This document shows positions 22,113 through 32,424 of a stretch of DNA of 64,000 bases, piece after piece; position 1 is the stretch's first letter, and every line of letters starts with the position of its first letter. Origin of the DNA: Hibiscus mutabilis (Eukaryota; Streptophyta; Magnoliopsida; Malvales; Malvaceae); NCBI GenBank assembly GCA_019671005.1, contig CM033715.1, positions 8,184,001-8,248,000 on the forward strand. The letters are read 5' to 3'. The notes under the pieces are model-generated. The model saw nothing but the letters and a program-made list of their open reading frames with translations. It searched no databases and had not been told where the DNA came from. The position numbers and the translations under genes are program-made.

Positions 22113-22982
22113 CTATTGGCTAAGGATGTTGAGAACAGAAACTCTAGTTTTGATCAAGAGCCTCATCAAGCATTCCACTCCATCTTCAAAGTCTTGAATG
22201 CTTGACTCTAATTTCTGCAACTCAATTTGTGCACCATCACTGCTGATTTTACCAGATTTTCTGGTCTTGTTATCAATGAGAGTGCACAAAACTGCATCCA
22301 CTTTCTCGAATTCGTTGGTTTCCATTGCTTCTCCCTTGCATGTTATGTGTTTGGAGCTCATCAACTTTGACACCAAAGACCACTTGGTAGATTTGGATTC
22401 CATCTTTGTCCCACTGATATAAGAAAAGAGATATTCAAACACTCTGCAGGCAGCTCCTTCTACCTCTCTCAACATGCTAAACGTGGCTTCACCGTCGTTT
22501 TGTAGCTGAGCAAATCCACTTTTACAAGCTTTCAAAGACTTGTTTATTAACTTTTTTGCTTTCTGCCTCGAAGCCAAGTATTCCTTGGCTTCATTTGTGA
22601 AACCGACTTCATCGCCTCTTCTTCTTCTCAAAATCGATTGAAGTTGTTTGGTATCTTCCTTGGCCTGCAATAAAGCATCCTTGGCCACACTGCACACATC
22701 CAAGAGCTTGAGAGACCCATTCAACAACTTGTTAACCTGCTTATCATTGCATTTTCGGGCTAATGATTTTCGTGTGACAGGCAATTGAAGCAAACTATCA
22801 ACCAACTCATACAGATCTCCAAGGCCGCTCAGATTTCGGGTCATTGATGAAGACTCAGATTCGTTGGACTTTAGCCTACGCAGATGTTCATCTATTTGAG
22901 TAACAAGTGGATGAGGCCTAGAAGGCAAGCTGTTTGAACGGGCATGAAAGTTGGATTTTTGGTTCAAAGCTGAAGAAGCCAT
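22113..22982 (-). CDS. DUF241 family protein, subfamily C (intact)
   Basis: Single-exon gene of 289 residues from the ATG complementary to 22980-22982 (MASSALNQKSNFHARSNSLP). It has all the C-subfamily landmarks: LGDLYELVDSLLQLP, LLDVCSVAKDAL, LRRRRG at about residues 118-123, SRQKAKKLINKSLKACK, WSLVSKLM, and the end LLIKTRVSVLNILSQ. It is nearly the same protein as that at 13837 but shares SRQK and other marks with the truncated copy at 27293, with which it also shares the 3' flank. This suggests that 22113 and 27293 arose from one recent duplication. Confidence 0.9.
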   Translation of the reverse strand: MASSALNQKSNFHARSNSLPSRPHPLVTQIDEHLRRLKSNESESSSMTRNLSGLGDLYELVDSLLQLPVTRKSLARKCNDKQVNKLLNGSLKLLDVCSVAKDALLQAKEDTKQLQSILRRRRGDEVGFTNEAKEYLASRQKAKKLINKSLKACKSGFAQLQNDGEATFSMLREVEGAACRVFEYLFSYISGTKMESKSTKWSLVSKLMSSKHITCKGEAMETNEFEKVDAVLCTLIDNKTRKSGKISSDGAQIELQKLESSIQDFEDGVECLMRLLIKTRVSVLNILSQ

Positions 22983-23069
22983 CTTTTTGTATTATAGCAG
23001 AAGGCTTAAAGGCTTTGATGTATACAATTTGATCAACTCAATGCACCTTCCCCTTCAACCCTCAGGCTC

Positions 23070-23193
23070 TGATCATATATATTGGAAAATAGGGGAGACA
23101 GAAGGAATCTCATCTGCAACCTCCATGACTCCTAACGGGATCCTCTTCCAAATCTCAATGATTTTGTTGCGATGTTTGCTCAATGTCTCCCAC
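23070..23193 (-). promoter_or_regulatory. Promoter of the DUF241 gene at 22113-22982
   Basis: Minus strand: GGGAGACATTGAGC (complement of 23178-23191), then GATTCCTTCTGTCTCCCCTA (complement of 23090-23109), then TATATATGATC (complement of about 23071-23081). The GAGACA to TGTCTC distance is about 90 bp. Confidence 0.55.
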
Positions 23194-24885
23194 CCCACCC
23201 CATTAAAATCTGTAAGCAATTTATTTATATAAGCATTATGAGCCAAGGCATCTTCTTCTTTTTAGGGAAATGAGGCCTTAATTATTGTGCACGAGTGGCA
23301 CCATGGCCTTTGTCACCTTTCATGCAGTCTTGAAAACCTGTTATGGGGGACAATATTGCAGTGATGCTTGTGCTGGTTTTTCAATAATATATTAATTAAA
23401 AAGATTACTACAGGTACGTACCGGAGAGCACACGAGAAAAAAAAGGCCACATTACATGCAATCCGGTAGGTGAGACAGGACTGCAATGCAGGTCGTGCAA
23501 ACTTGAAATCTGACAATAAACAAGGATGAAACCTCACCGACTAATTGACACATTATTGAAGATCTTTTGAAAACAAAAGCTGCTTAGCATGGACATAAAA
23601 GCAAGGAATGGAAGCATTTAAGCCTTGCTGTTCCGTATCTTGTTCTTGACACTACAACGGGACTTGGACACATATAGACAAAACTGTTGGACAATATTAT
23701 CCCTCTTAGTAAAAAAGAAAGTAACATAAACTAACGACCTAGCTATACAACATTCTGGATTGTCTGTCAAGGCTATAATTCATCTGTTGGATGATAAGAG
23801 GTTTAGGGTAAAATTCATTTACTGCAACAAAGATGAGGCCCTTGTGGTCTCTTCTTTCCAACTCTCAATCATAAGGCCTAATACTTTAATACAACTTTTA
23901 TTTCTTTCTTTCCTTCCCTACGCCAATACAACTGATTTCCTCTACTGGAAGCCCTTTCTGGATCATCATACATCCTATGTGACTCCATGAACACGCCTAT
24001 GCGATTATTTTGATCAAGTTTAAATAATGTTTATGTTTTCTTTCAGTTTCAAATAAATAATGCAACCCCATTTCACCCTCCTCAGTTTGCTATGAATACT
24101 TTATTGAAGTTCATGCTATAACGTTTTGGTCTTCATGGTGGTTAGGCCTTAGAGATCCATCTAACCTATTTCTCGTCCTGGCCTTAACATAATTACAAGG
24201 CACGAGTGGGGTTGACTTAACACCTTGAAAGCCAGCTGGCCTGTCTCCCATTATGAAGTACGGTCGCTGTGCCCCTCGTGCATATATTTTGGCCAAGATT
24301 TGCTTCTGTTAGATGGAGATATGTTTCAACTTTCAAACGTGTGGAATTTCTGTTTAATCATATTCATAGGTTTATTTTTTTGTTTAATATGATTTTTACA
24401 TATTAAGTACTAGACTGTGTTGATGGGGGTTTTGGGGTGTAAGTAACAAATTAATGTACACGCAGCAGATGACATACGGCGAGGTTGAAGATTTCCAAGA
24501 AACATGAGTAATCTCCATCTGCTACTCTCATAAAGTCCTTAAACGATCCTGATTTGGATTTTTAACATTTTAAAGCTGATATTTTCCAAGAAACTTTAAC
24601 TTTGAGGTTATTACACAAAAAGAAACAACATACAAGGATGAGAATTCCTTTATGGGGAGTCAAGGCTTGTTGTCCCACTCATGCTATCAGTATGTTACCA
24701 TACAAGACAGAGAATAAACAACAAATGTATATGCTAAAGAAAGAAGAAGATTTGTTCATCAAAATTGTATTCATTTATGATCAGATCAAGTATACATGTA
24801 TTTTTTTAAACTATATACGATGATATACAGCAAAATTGGGAACTTTTTTCCTCATATGGTAATATAATTTTCTTCAGGCTAATGC
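23194..24885. other. Intergenic between subfamily C genes
   Basis: No gene. It is made of blocks shared with other C-gene flanks: 23215-23580 with 14940-15120 and 26010-26300, 24020-24310 with 21210-21490, and 24590-24880 with 13590-13830. 23580-24000 looks unique. Open frames here are short and show no known motif. Confidence 0.6.
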
Positions 24886-25764
24886 TTATTGGCTAAGGAT
24901 GTTGAGAACAGAAACTCTAGTTTTGATCAAGAGCCTCAACAAGCACTCCACTCCATCTTCAAGATCTTGACTGCTTGACTCCAATTTCTGCAACTCAAGT
25001 TGTGCATCTTCACTGCTGATTTTACCAGATTTCCTGGTCTTGTTACCAATGAGAGCACACAAAACTGCATCCACTTTCTCGAATTCGTTGGTTTCCGTTG
25101 CTTCTCCGTCGAATGTTACACGTTTGGAGCTCATCAACTTGGACACCAAAGACCACTTGGTAGATTTTGATTCCATCTTTGTCCCACTGATATAGGAAAA
25201 GAGATATTCGAACACTGTGAAGGTTATTCCTTCTACCTCTCTCAGCATGCTAAAAGTGGCTTCGCGGTCGTTTTCTAACTGAGAAAAGCCAGATTTACAA
25301 ACTTTCAAAGATTTGTTTATTGATTTCTTTGCTTTCTTCCTTGAAGTCAAGTATTCCTTAGCTTCATTTGTGAAACCGGCTTCATCGCCTCTTCTTCTTC
25401 TCAAAATCGATTGAAGTTGTTTGGTATTTTCCTTGGCCTGCAATAAGGCATCCTTGGCAACACCACACACATCCAAGAGCATGAGAGACCCATTCAACAA
25501 CTCGTTAACCTGCTTATTATTGAATTCTTGGGCTAATGACTTCTGTGTGGCGGGAAGTTGAAGCAAATTGTCAACCAACTCATACAGATCTCGAAGGCAA
25601 CTTAGATTTTGGGTCAATGACGGAGATGTTGAAGAGGCGGATTCATTGGACTTTAGCCTACACAGATGCTCATCTATTTGAGTAACAAGTGGATGAGGCC
25701 TAGAAGGCAAGCTGTTTGAACGAACATGAAAGTTGGATTTTTGGTTCAAAGCTGAAGAAGCCAT
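24886..25764 (-). CDS. DUF241 family protein, subfamily C (intact, most divergent C copy)
   Basis: Single-exon gene of 292 residues from the ATG complementary to 25762-25764 (MASSALNQKSNFHVRSNSLP). It is three residues longer than the other C copies because of an insertion in the Ser-rich stretch (SSTSPSLTQNLS). It keeps LRRRRG, SRKKAKKSINKSLKVCK, WSLVSKLM and the LLIKTRVSVLNILSQ end. Differences such as HVRSNS for HARSNS and ITFTVFEYLF make it the outlier among the C genes. Intact frame and conserved landmarks suggest it is still under selection, which I cannot test here. Confidence 0.9.
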   Translation of the reverse strand: MASSALNQKSNFHVRSNSLPSRPHPLVTQIDEHLCRLKSNESASSTSPSLTQNLSCLRDLYELVDNLLQLPATQKSLAQEFNNKQVNELLNGSLMLLDVCGVAKDALLQAKENTKQLQSILRRRRGDEAGFTNEAKEYLTSRKKAKKSINKSLKVCKSGFSQLENDREATFSMLREVEGITFTVFEYLFSYISGTKMESKSTKWSLVSKLMSSKRVTFDGEATETNEFEKVDAVLCALIGNKTRKSGKISSEDAQLELQKLESSSQDLEDGVECLLRLLIKTRVSVLNILSQ

Positions 25765-25851
25765 CTTTTTGTCTTAGAGAAGAAGGCTAAAGGCTTTGGG
25801 GTATACAATTTGATCAACTCAATGCACCTTCCCCTTCAACCCTCAGACTCT

Positions 25852-25975
25852 GATCATATATATTGGGAATAGGGGAGACAGAAGGAATCTCATCTGCAAC
25901 CTCCATGACTCCTAATGTGATCCTCTTCCAAATATCAATAATTTTGATGCCGATGTTTGCTCAATGTCTCCCACC
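25852..25975 (-). promoter_or_regulatory. Promoter of the DUF241 gene at 24886-25764
   Basis: Minus strand: GGGAGACATTGAGC (complement of 25959-25972), then GATTCCTTCTGTCTCCCCTA (complement of 25870-25889), then TATATATGATC (complement of about 25853-25863). It is nearly identical in motif and spacing to the promoter of the gene at 22113. Confidence 0.55.
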
Positions 25976-27292
25976 CCACACCAAAACAATCTGTAAGAAA
26001 TTTATTTATACAAACATTTGTTTTAAAGAAACGAAGCATTAATTAATGTGCACGAGTGGCACTGTGCCTCTTGCCTCTTCTCATATAGTATTGAACATAT
26101 GTTGGACAAGATTCCAGTGATGCATGTGCTGATTCTTCAATAATTTGCTAATTAAAAACGATTACTATGGGTACATACAGCCTACAGGATTGCAGACGAG
26201 AAAAAGCGGCCACATAGCATGTACGTGGGTAGGTAAGACAGGTCTGCAATGCCGGTCGTGCAAACCTGAAATCTGAAAATAAACAACGATGAAACCTCAC
26301 TAAAACAATGACTCGGAAAATTGTGAGAGAAAAAATTATGCTAACAAGGGAGACCAGGCAAGTTGGAGTTGGTCACTGGACATAATTTGACAAAAACTGT
26401 TCGCCATTAGTATCCTTTGTCAGAAAGAAAGCAACATAAAATTACAACCTAGCTACAACATTCTGGATTGCTGTAAAGGCTAAAATGCATCTGTTGGAAT
26501 GCTTTAACCAGTAGTGAATCCAATGCAAGAATTCCCCTAGCATCAATATAAGGCACGAGCGGGGTTGACTTAGGACCTTGAAAGCCAGCTTGGCCTGTCT
26601 CCTTATTGGAAGCACAGTCTCCATGCCGCTCGTGCATACAACTTGACCGAGATTTGTTTCTGTTAGATGGAGATATGTTTCAATTTTCAGAAGAGTGGCC
26701 ATGCTTTCATTTCTGTTTAGTCTTGTTGATGAAATTGATTTACAACACTGCCTCGGGTTTTATGTTTCAGAGATGAAAAGGCCAAGCACCGATCTTTGCA
26801 CATAATTTAAAGCTCCTAGGCTTCAAAAACATAATAATGAATATTGAGCCACCAGTAATTTGTTCTTTGTATAAGATCAGGAGGGAGGCATGGGGAATCT
26901 CCATCTACTAATCTCATAGAGTCATTAAACAATCCTGGTTTGGATTTTAACTTTTCCAGGTTGATGATTTCCAAGAAACTATAACTATGAGATTATTACA
27001 TAATTTGTTTGATATTGTTCAGGCCAAAAAGAAACAAGGCACCGGGCTGATCAATTCCTTTTTGAGAATCCAGGCTTGTTGCTCCACTCATGTTAAAAAT
27101 ACATAACTATACAAGCCAGAGAATAAATAAAAAATGTATATGCTAAAGAAAGATATAGATTTGTTCATCAAAATCATATTCATTTAGGATAATATCAAGT
27201 ATACATGTATTTTTTAACTATATACAATGATGTACAGCAAAATTGTGAACTTTTTTCCTCGTGTGGTAGTATAATTTTCTTCAGGCTAATGC
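25976..27292. other. Intergenic between subfamily C genes
   Basis: No gene. 26010-26300 repeats the upstream flank of 23220-23540. 26550-27290 repeats 21365-22110, for example 'aatcctggtttggattttaa' at 26931 and at 21749. Short open frames here belong to these duplicated flanks. Confidence 0.6.
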
Positions 27293-28003
27293 CTATTGGC
27301 TAAGGATGTTGAGAACAGAAACTCTAGTTTTGATCAAGAGCCTCAGCAAGCACTCCACTCCATCTTCAAAATCTTGAATGCTTGACTCTAATTTCTGCAA
27401 CTCAATTTGTGCACCATCACGGCTGATTTTACCAGATTTTCTGGTCTTGTTATCAATGAGAGTGCACAAAACTGCATCCACTTTTTTGAATTCGTTGGTT
27501 TCCATTGCTTCTCCCTCACATGTTACACGTTTGGAGCTCATCAACTTGGACACCAAAGACCACTTGGTAGATTTGGATTCCATCTTTGTCCCACTGATAT
27601 AAGAAAAGAGACATTCAAACACTCTGAAGGCAGCTCCTTCTACCTCTCTCAACATGCTAAACGTGGCTTCACCGTCGTTTTGTAGCCGAGCAAATCGACT
27701 TTTACAAGCTTTCAAAGACTTGTTTATTAACTTCTTTGCTTTCTGCCTCGAAGCCAAGTATTCCTTAGCTTCATCGCCTCTTCTTCTTCTCAAAATCGAT
27801 TGAAGTTTTTTGGTATCTTCCTTGGCCTGCAATAAGGTATCCTTGGCCACACCACACATATCCAAGAGCATGAGAGACCCATTCAACAACTCGTTAACCT
27901 GCTTATCATTGCATTGCTGGGCTAATGATATTTGTGTGACAGGCAATTGAAGCAAACCATCAACCAACTCATACAAATCTCTAAGGCGGCTTTTATATTG
28001 GGT
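27293..28003 (-). pseudogene. DUF241 gene, subfamily C, 5' truncated
   Basis: Homology runs from residue ~48 of the C genes (TQYKSRLRDLYELVDGLLQL) to the normal end LLIKTRVSVLNILSQ. The first ~47 residues, start codon and promoter are missing. The frame opens upstream only to a TTG at about 28004-28006, not an ATG. A 5-codon loss after RRRRGDE (GFTN region) is also seen. The break at 28005 lies about 10 bp from a 235-bp inverted-repeat element. It probably gives no protein, although the remaining frame is open. Confidence 0.85.
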
Positions 28004-28015
28004 CAAAATGATCCT

Positions 28016-28250
28016 GATGAAAATTATTAGTCATTTGACGATAAACAACTTGAAATGATTTGACAAAATTACACCTCAAAAGAAAAAAAATCATATTTTA
28101 TATAATTTTTTTAATTATTTTTTACTCATGTGTCATTCTGTAAAGTTAGCAAGTTTGTCTATATGACACTGCTATTGCGGCGTGCACTACTATGTATGTT
28201 TGTCACGTTATTTCAAGTCATTTATCGACAATTGATTAATAATTTTCATC
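28016..28250. mobile_element. MITE, 235 bp, with ~50 bp terminal inverted repeats
   Basis: The left end gatgaaaattattagtcatt (28016) and the reverse complement of the right end (gatgaaaattattaatcaat) match over about 50 bp with a handful of differences. The interior is AT-rich and non-coding. It sits at the point where the DUF241 copy at 27293 is cut off. No target-site duplication could be recognised. Confidence 0.75.
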
Positions 28251-28380
28251 CATAAAGAGCTATTTTAACCTAAAATAAAATATTAAGGATTAAATTATTT
28301 TAAAAAATAAATAATAAAATGATAATTTAATCAAACATTATAAAAAAAAATTTAACATTATGCTTTTTATATATATTAGA

Positions 28381-29680
28381 CCAAAAGCCAGCTCTTGCGA
28401 TGCATGTATGGCTGCCAAAATCTCTTCGGGAGTCAGCTTTGTCGGTGCGTGGGAAATACGAAATAACACTAACACCCATGTATGATGGTAATAAAAAAAA
28501 ACTTATCCGACTAGTTTCAATCTGATCTGATTTAATATAGTCTAGGTTTTTTCTTTTATGAAATTCAGATTTTTAAATTAAATCTGATTTTCTTAAAAAT
28601 AGTCGGTCAGATTCAGATTTTAAAAATATATGTTTTAATTCAAAATAAATAAAAAATCCTTTAGGTAATTTTTTTATATTTTAGTACGTTTTGATAAAAA
28701 TACATGCAAAAAATTAACATATAAAGTATTAGATTTATGGTACTAAATTACTATTTACTTTAAAGCTTATTAAATTAAATTAATTAATATTTTATTCTAT
28801 TCTTTTTCTATTTTGACAAAAATATGAAAATTTAGAAATTAGGTTAAAATGGGTTGGTTCGAATCTTTAATTAATTTTTTTAATAGAGTAAAAATATTTT
28901 TAAACTCAAGATAAGTAGAAATAAAAAATATTAAATTAGTGCCGATAAAAAACACGCCCACCAAAGTGATCCAACCAGAACGAAGCCTAATATTAAGTAT
29001 TAAGTAGGAGGGACTCTTGTCCCTCAAACACAAATTCTTTTATTTGTTTATTTATATATATTTTTAAATTTTTTAATTATAAATTTATCATTCACTTTCA
29101 GACATTTATGTCTGTCCCTTAACTTGACTCTGTCCTGGATACAACCTCCCTTCCCCTCTTACGCCCACAAAGCTAGCTAATTCAATGTCTAATGTAGGGT
29201 AAGCATATTTAACTGGTTTTGATTCATTCGAATTCTTTAAAAAAATATATAATGTATGTTAAAATTTAAATTTCAACTTATAAGATATTTTCTGAACTTA
29301 TTTTGTGGAAAAAATACATCACCCCTTAATTTTGATTAAATTTATAAATAAAGTGCAGGAGTAGAGTTACATGGGGTGGAGAGGGACACCCAAAAAAAAT
29401 TATTTTCTTTTATCGTCTTATATAATTTTAAAAAAATAATTTATCTATAAATTGATCCTTATTTTCAAACATTTATGTTTTCTTTCAATTCCAAATTCTC
29501 ACTTCGTTCTTGATAGTGTGTGTCTATATAAAAGAAATCGTAATGACTTTGAAAAGTATGCAAAACCATTAAATAGTGGCAACTCAGTTTGTTGGGAGCT
29601 TGGTGAGAAGCCCGGGACGTGGAGAGAAGGGCAAGTAGGTAGGGTAGCGACCTCATCGTATTCATTTTGATTTTTAATAT
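28381..29680. other. Intergenic, AT-rich, part of the duplicated segment
   Basis: No gene. 29570-29660 ('cagtttgttgggagcttggt', 'gcccgggac') is well conserved in copy 2 at 40430-40520, better than its surroundings. Open frames there are short and without motif. Confidence 0.5.
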
Positions 29681-30715
29681 GGTAAACTATATAAATAGTC
29701 ATTAAATTTTTAAAGTGTTTGAATTTTGGTTACCAATTTTTTGAAATTTGCAAAACGACTATCGAATTTTTAATTTATTTTATTATAATTACTATTGTCA
29801 ATTACCTACGAAATACTGACGTGACATATTAAAATTATTTTTTCTTTAAAAATACTAAGTTTCCCAAACTAATGATAGTCTCCAGCCTCTTTTTGTTTGC
29901 CCCATTATTGTCTGAAGTTCTTTTGATCGTCATTGCCACTAAATTCAATGCTTACAATATTCAAGGATTTCATTATCATTTCATTCAAGTCTCAAACACA
30001 ATCAAAACTTCCTCGCCATCCAAACTCCATTAAATTATAACAACTTTCATTTTCTTGTTGTAAAATTTATCAAAATAAAATTTCGATTCAATGGAGAAAA
30101 GATGTAATAACAAAAATTTAATTCCATCCAACACAATTTAGAGTTTTGGTGTTCTTTCCACAATTTTGTCACAAAAATCTTACAAATGAAATTGGACAAA
30201 TATTAAATGACCACATCAATTCCATCAATAATTAACTCATTATACAATTTTTACTATCATTTACGATACAAAAATATCAAAAATTGAGACTATCTTTGCA
30301 ACACGTTTTTATTTTATTTTTTTAGTTTGTTGATTTTTTCTTAAATTTGTTTTGTGTTCCTTTGATTTTTTGAGTAGATTAGTGTAGTTTCGATTGTGTT
30401 TAGTTTGTATGATAGGATGGGGAAGCTCTTGAGTATAGAAGATGTTGTGTTTAGTGTCGACAACGATTAAAATGACATCAAACAATAATGACATAGGCGA
30501 AAGTATGTCAACGACTGCCACTAGTTTGGAAATCTAGGAGTTTCTTTTGGGAAGAAGATGAATCTAACCTGTCACTTCAGCTTTTATTAATGACAACTGA
30601 TGACAATAATTATGATGAAAAAATTAAAAGTTCAATAATTATATTACAAATTTTAAAAGTTTAGTGATCAAAGTGTAAACATCCTAAAAATTCAATGATT
30701 ATTTATGTAATTAAC
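29681..30715. mobile_element. ~1 kb non-autonomous element with terminal inverted repeats
   Basis: The left end (actatataaatagtcattaa, about 29686) and the reverse complement of the right end (ttacataaataatcattgaa) match over about 50-70 bp with several changes. The interior has no transposase frame. The duplicate at 40530-40545 passes straight from 'ggtttttaa' to 'aaattcgttgtctg', that is, it has the empty site. Insertion therefore came after the segmental duplication, or was lost in copy 2. Confidence 0.65.
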
Positions 30716-31226
30716 ACTTTTAACAATTCATTATCTGTTTGTCACTCACAGACAGAAACGACTCCAGATCTACGGTATTTATTAATTTTGGCCCCATGTA
30801 AGAATTCATGTGCAACAAGTTAACATGATTCAATAGCCGTCCCTCATGCCCTTTCTTAATTTCCAACTCTGAGTTAATAAAGATAAGATGAGAAACTAAA
30901 TCTGACATCGCAAGTTTGAAAAGTCAAGCATAAAATAAAATAAAAATTGAATCAAAAATTAATTTGTCGGGATAAGACACTAGATCCCTAAGCAAGGTTA
31001 AAAGTTTGAGTTTTAACGTTGTGGAAGAAAATATTGAACTAAAAAATAACTTCATAATGAACTTTTACAATATTTAATCTAAATTAATTAATCAATAAAT
31101 TAAATATCAGTGAATAAAAAAAACCAAACGAATAAAAATGAGTGTAGAGTAATGAGTAAGTTTACTAATATATAATTCTATCCGAATTCCAACAGTGGAA
31201 ATAATCAATCGGTCACCATCACTCCC

Positions 31227-31237
31227 ATTATAAATAT
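31227..31237 (+). promoter_or_regulatory. TATA box of the chitinase gene
   Basis: 'attataaatat' lies about 55 bp before the ATG at 31289, in the expected place for a plant gene. Confidence 0.6.
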
Positions 31238-31288
31238 CTACATCCTTCCAATTCTCCAAATTCCCACATCGGCAAAACCAAATTCAAC

Positions 31289-32424
31289 ATGAACTTTCTT
31301 CAGGCCTTGTCTGTTTTCGTTTTGTTCTTATCCTATGTAGTCATAGGATCGGCCGAGCAGTGCGGGAGGCAAGCAGGTGGTGCTCTTTGCCCTGGTGGCC
31401 TATGTTGTAGTCAATTCGGTTGGTGCGGTGACACCGATCCCTACTGCAAAGATGGTTGCCAAAGTCAGTGCACCCCTAGTGGTCCAACCCCTGTACCGCC
31501 CGGTGGACTAACTAGTCTTATATCGAGAGATTTGTTCAATCGGATGCTTTTGCATAGAAACGACGGGGGCTGTCCTGCACGTAACTTCTATACCTACGAT
31601 GCTTTCATTGCGGCTGCCAGTTCTTACCCTGCCTTCGCCTCGACATGTAACCAAGATACTCGCAAGAGGGAAATAGCTGCTTTCTTGGCCCAAACTTCCC
31701 ATGAAACTACCGGTAATTAATTAGTCCATTTCGAAAGTTGATTACTCGATGCTCATCGTGTTTTCGATGACTTTAATTCGATGATTGATGCTGCAGGTGG
31801 GTGGCCGACTGCACCGGATGGTCCATATTCATGGGGATACTGCTTCAATAGGGAACAGAACCCTCCTTCAAGTTACTGCCAACCGGATCACCTACCCTTG
31901 TGCCTCTGGTAGACAATATTTTGGTCGGGGTCCCATGCAACTTTCTTGGTTCGTTTCTATCTCTTGAAATGATATATCTACGGTGAGATGTTCGACATTG
32001 TTGTAATGACTAATCAACTCTTTGTTCCAGGAACTATAACTATGGGCAGTGTGGAAGGGCCATAGGGGCGGACTTGTTGAACAACCCCGACCTGCTAACA
32101 ACTGATGCTACAATTTCCTTCAAGTCAGCGTTTTGGTTTTGGATGACCGCTCAACCGCCAAAGCCTTCTTGCCACGATGTGATCGTCGGTGTTTGGTCAC
32201 CCTCCGGTAGTGACCAGGCTGCAGGTTGGATTCCGGGGTACGGTGTGATCACGAATATCATCAATGGAGGGCTCGAATGTGGTAGGGGTTGGAATGCACA
32301 GGTGGAGGACCGGATTGGGTTCTATAAAAGGTACTGTGACATACTCGGAGTTGGCTATGGTAATAATCTCGACTGCTACAGCCAAAGGCCTTTCGGAAAT
32401 GGAGTGTCGATAGACTCGATGTAG
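31289..32424 (+). pseudogene. Class I endochitinase (GH19), copy 1, frameshifted in exon 2
   Basis: Three exons: 31289-31712, 31797-31948 and 32031-32424, all with GT-AG introns. The product starts with a signal peptide (1-22). Then come a hevein-type chitin-binding domain with eight Cys (23-61), a Pro-rich hinge, and a GH19 catalytic domain with the first catalytic Glu in SHETTGG and the second in WGYCFNREQNP. It ends with NGVSIDSM, resembling the vacuolar sorting tail (GLLVDTM) of class I chitinases. Near 31885-31891 two bases are missing compared with the sister copy ('ccggatcacc' against 'ccggattcaacc'). The frame then stops at 31910-31912; downstream exon 2 and exon 3 are fine in the other frame. 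As read, the protein would end at about residue 179. Class I chitinases cleave chitin in defence. A sequencing error is the main alternative. Confidence 0.85.
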
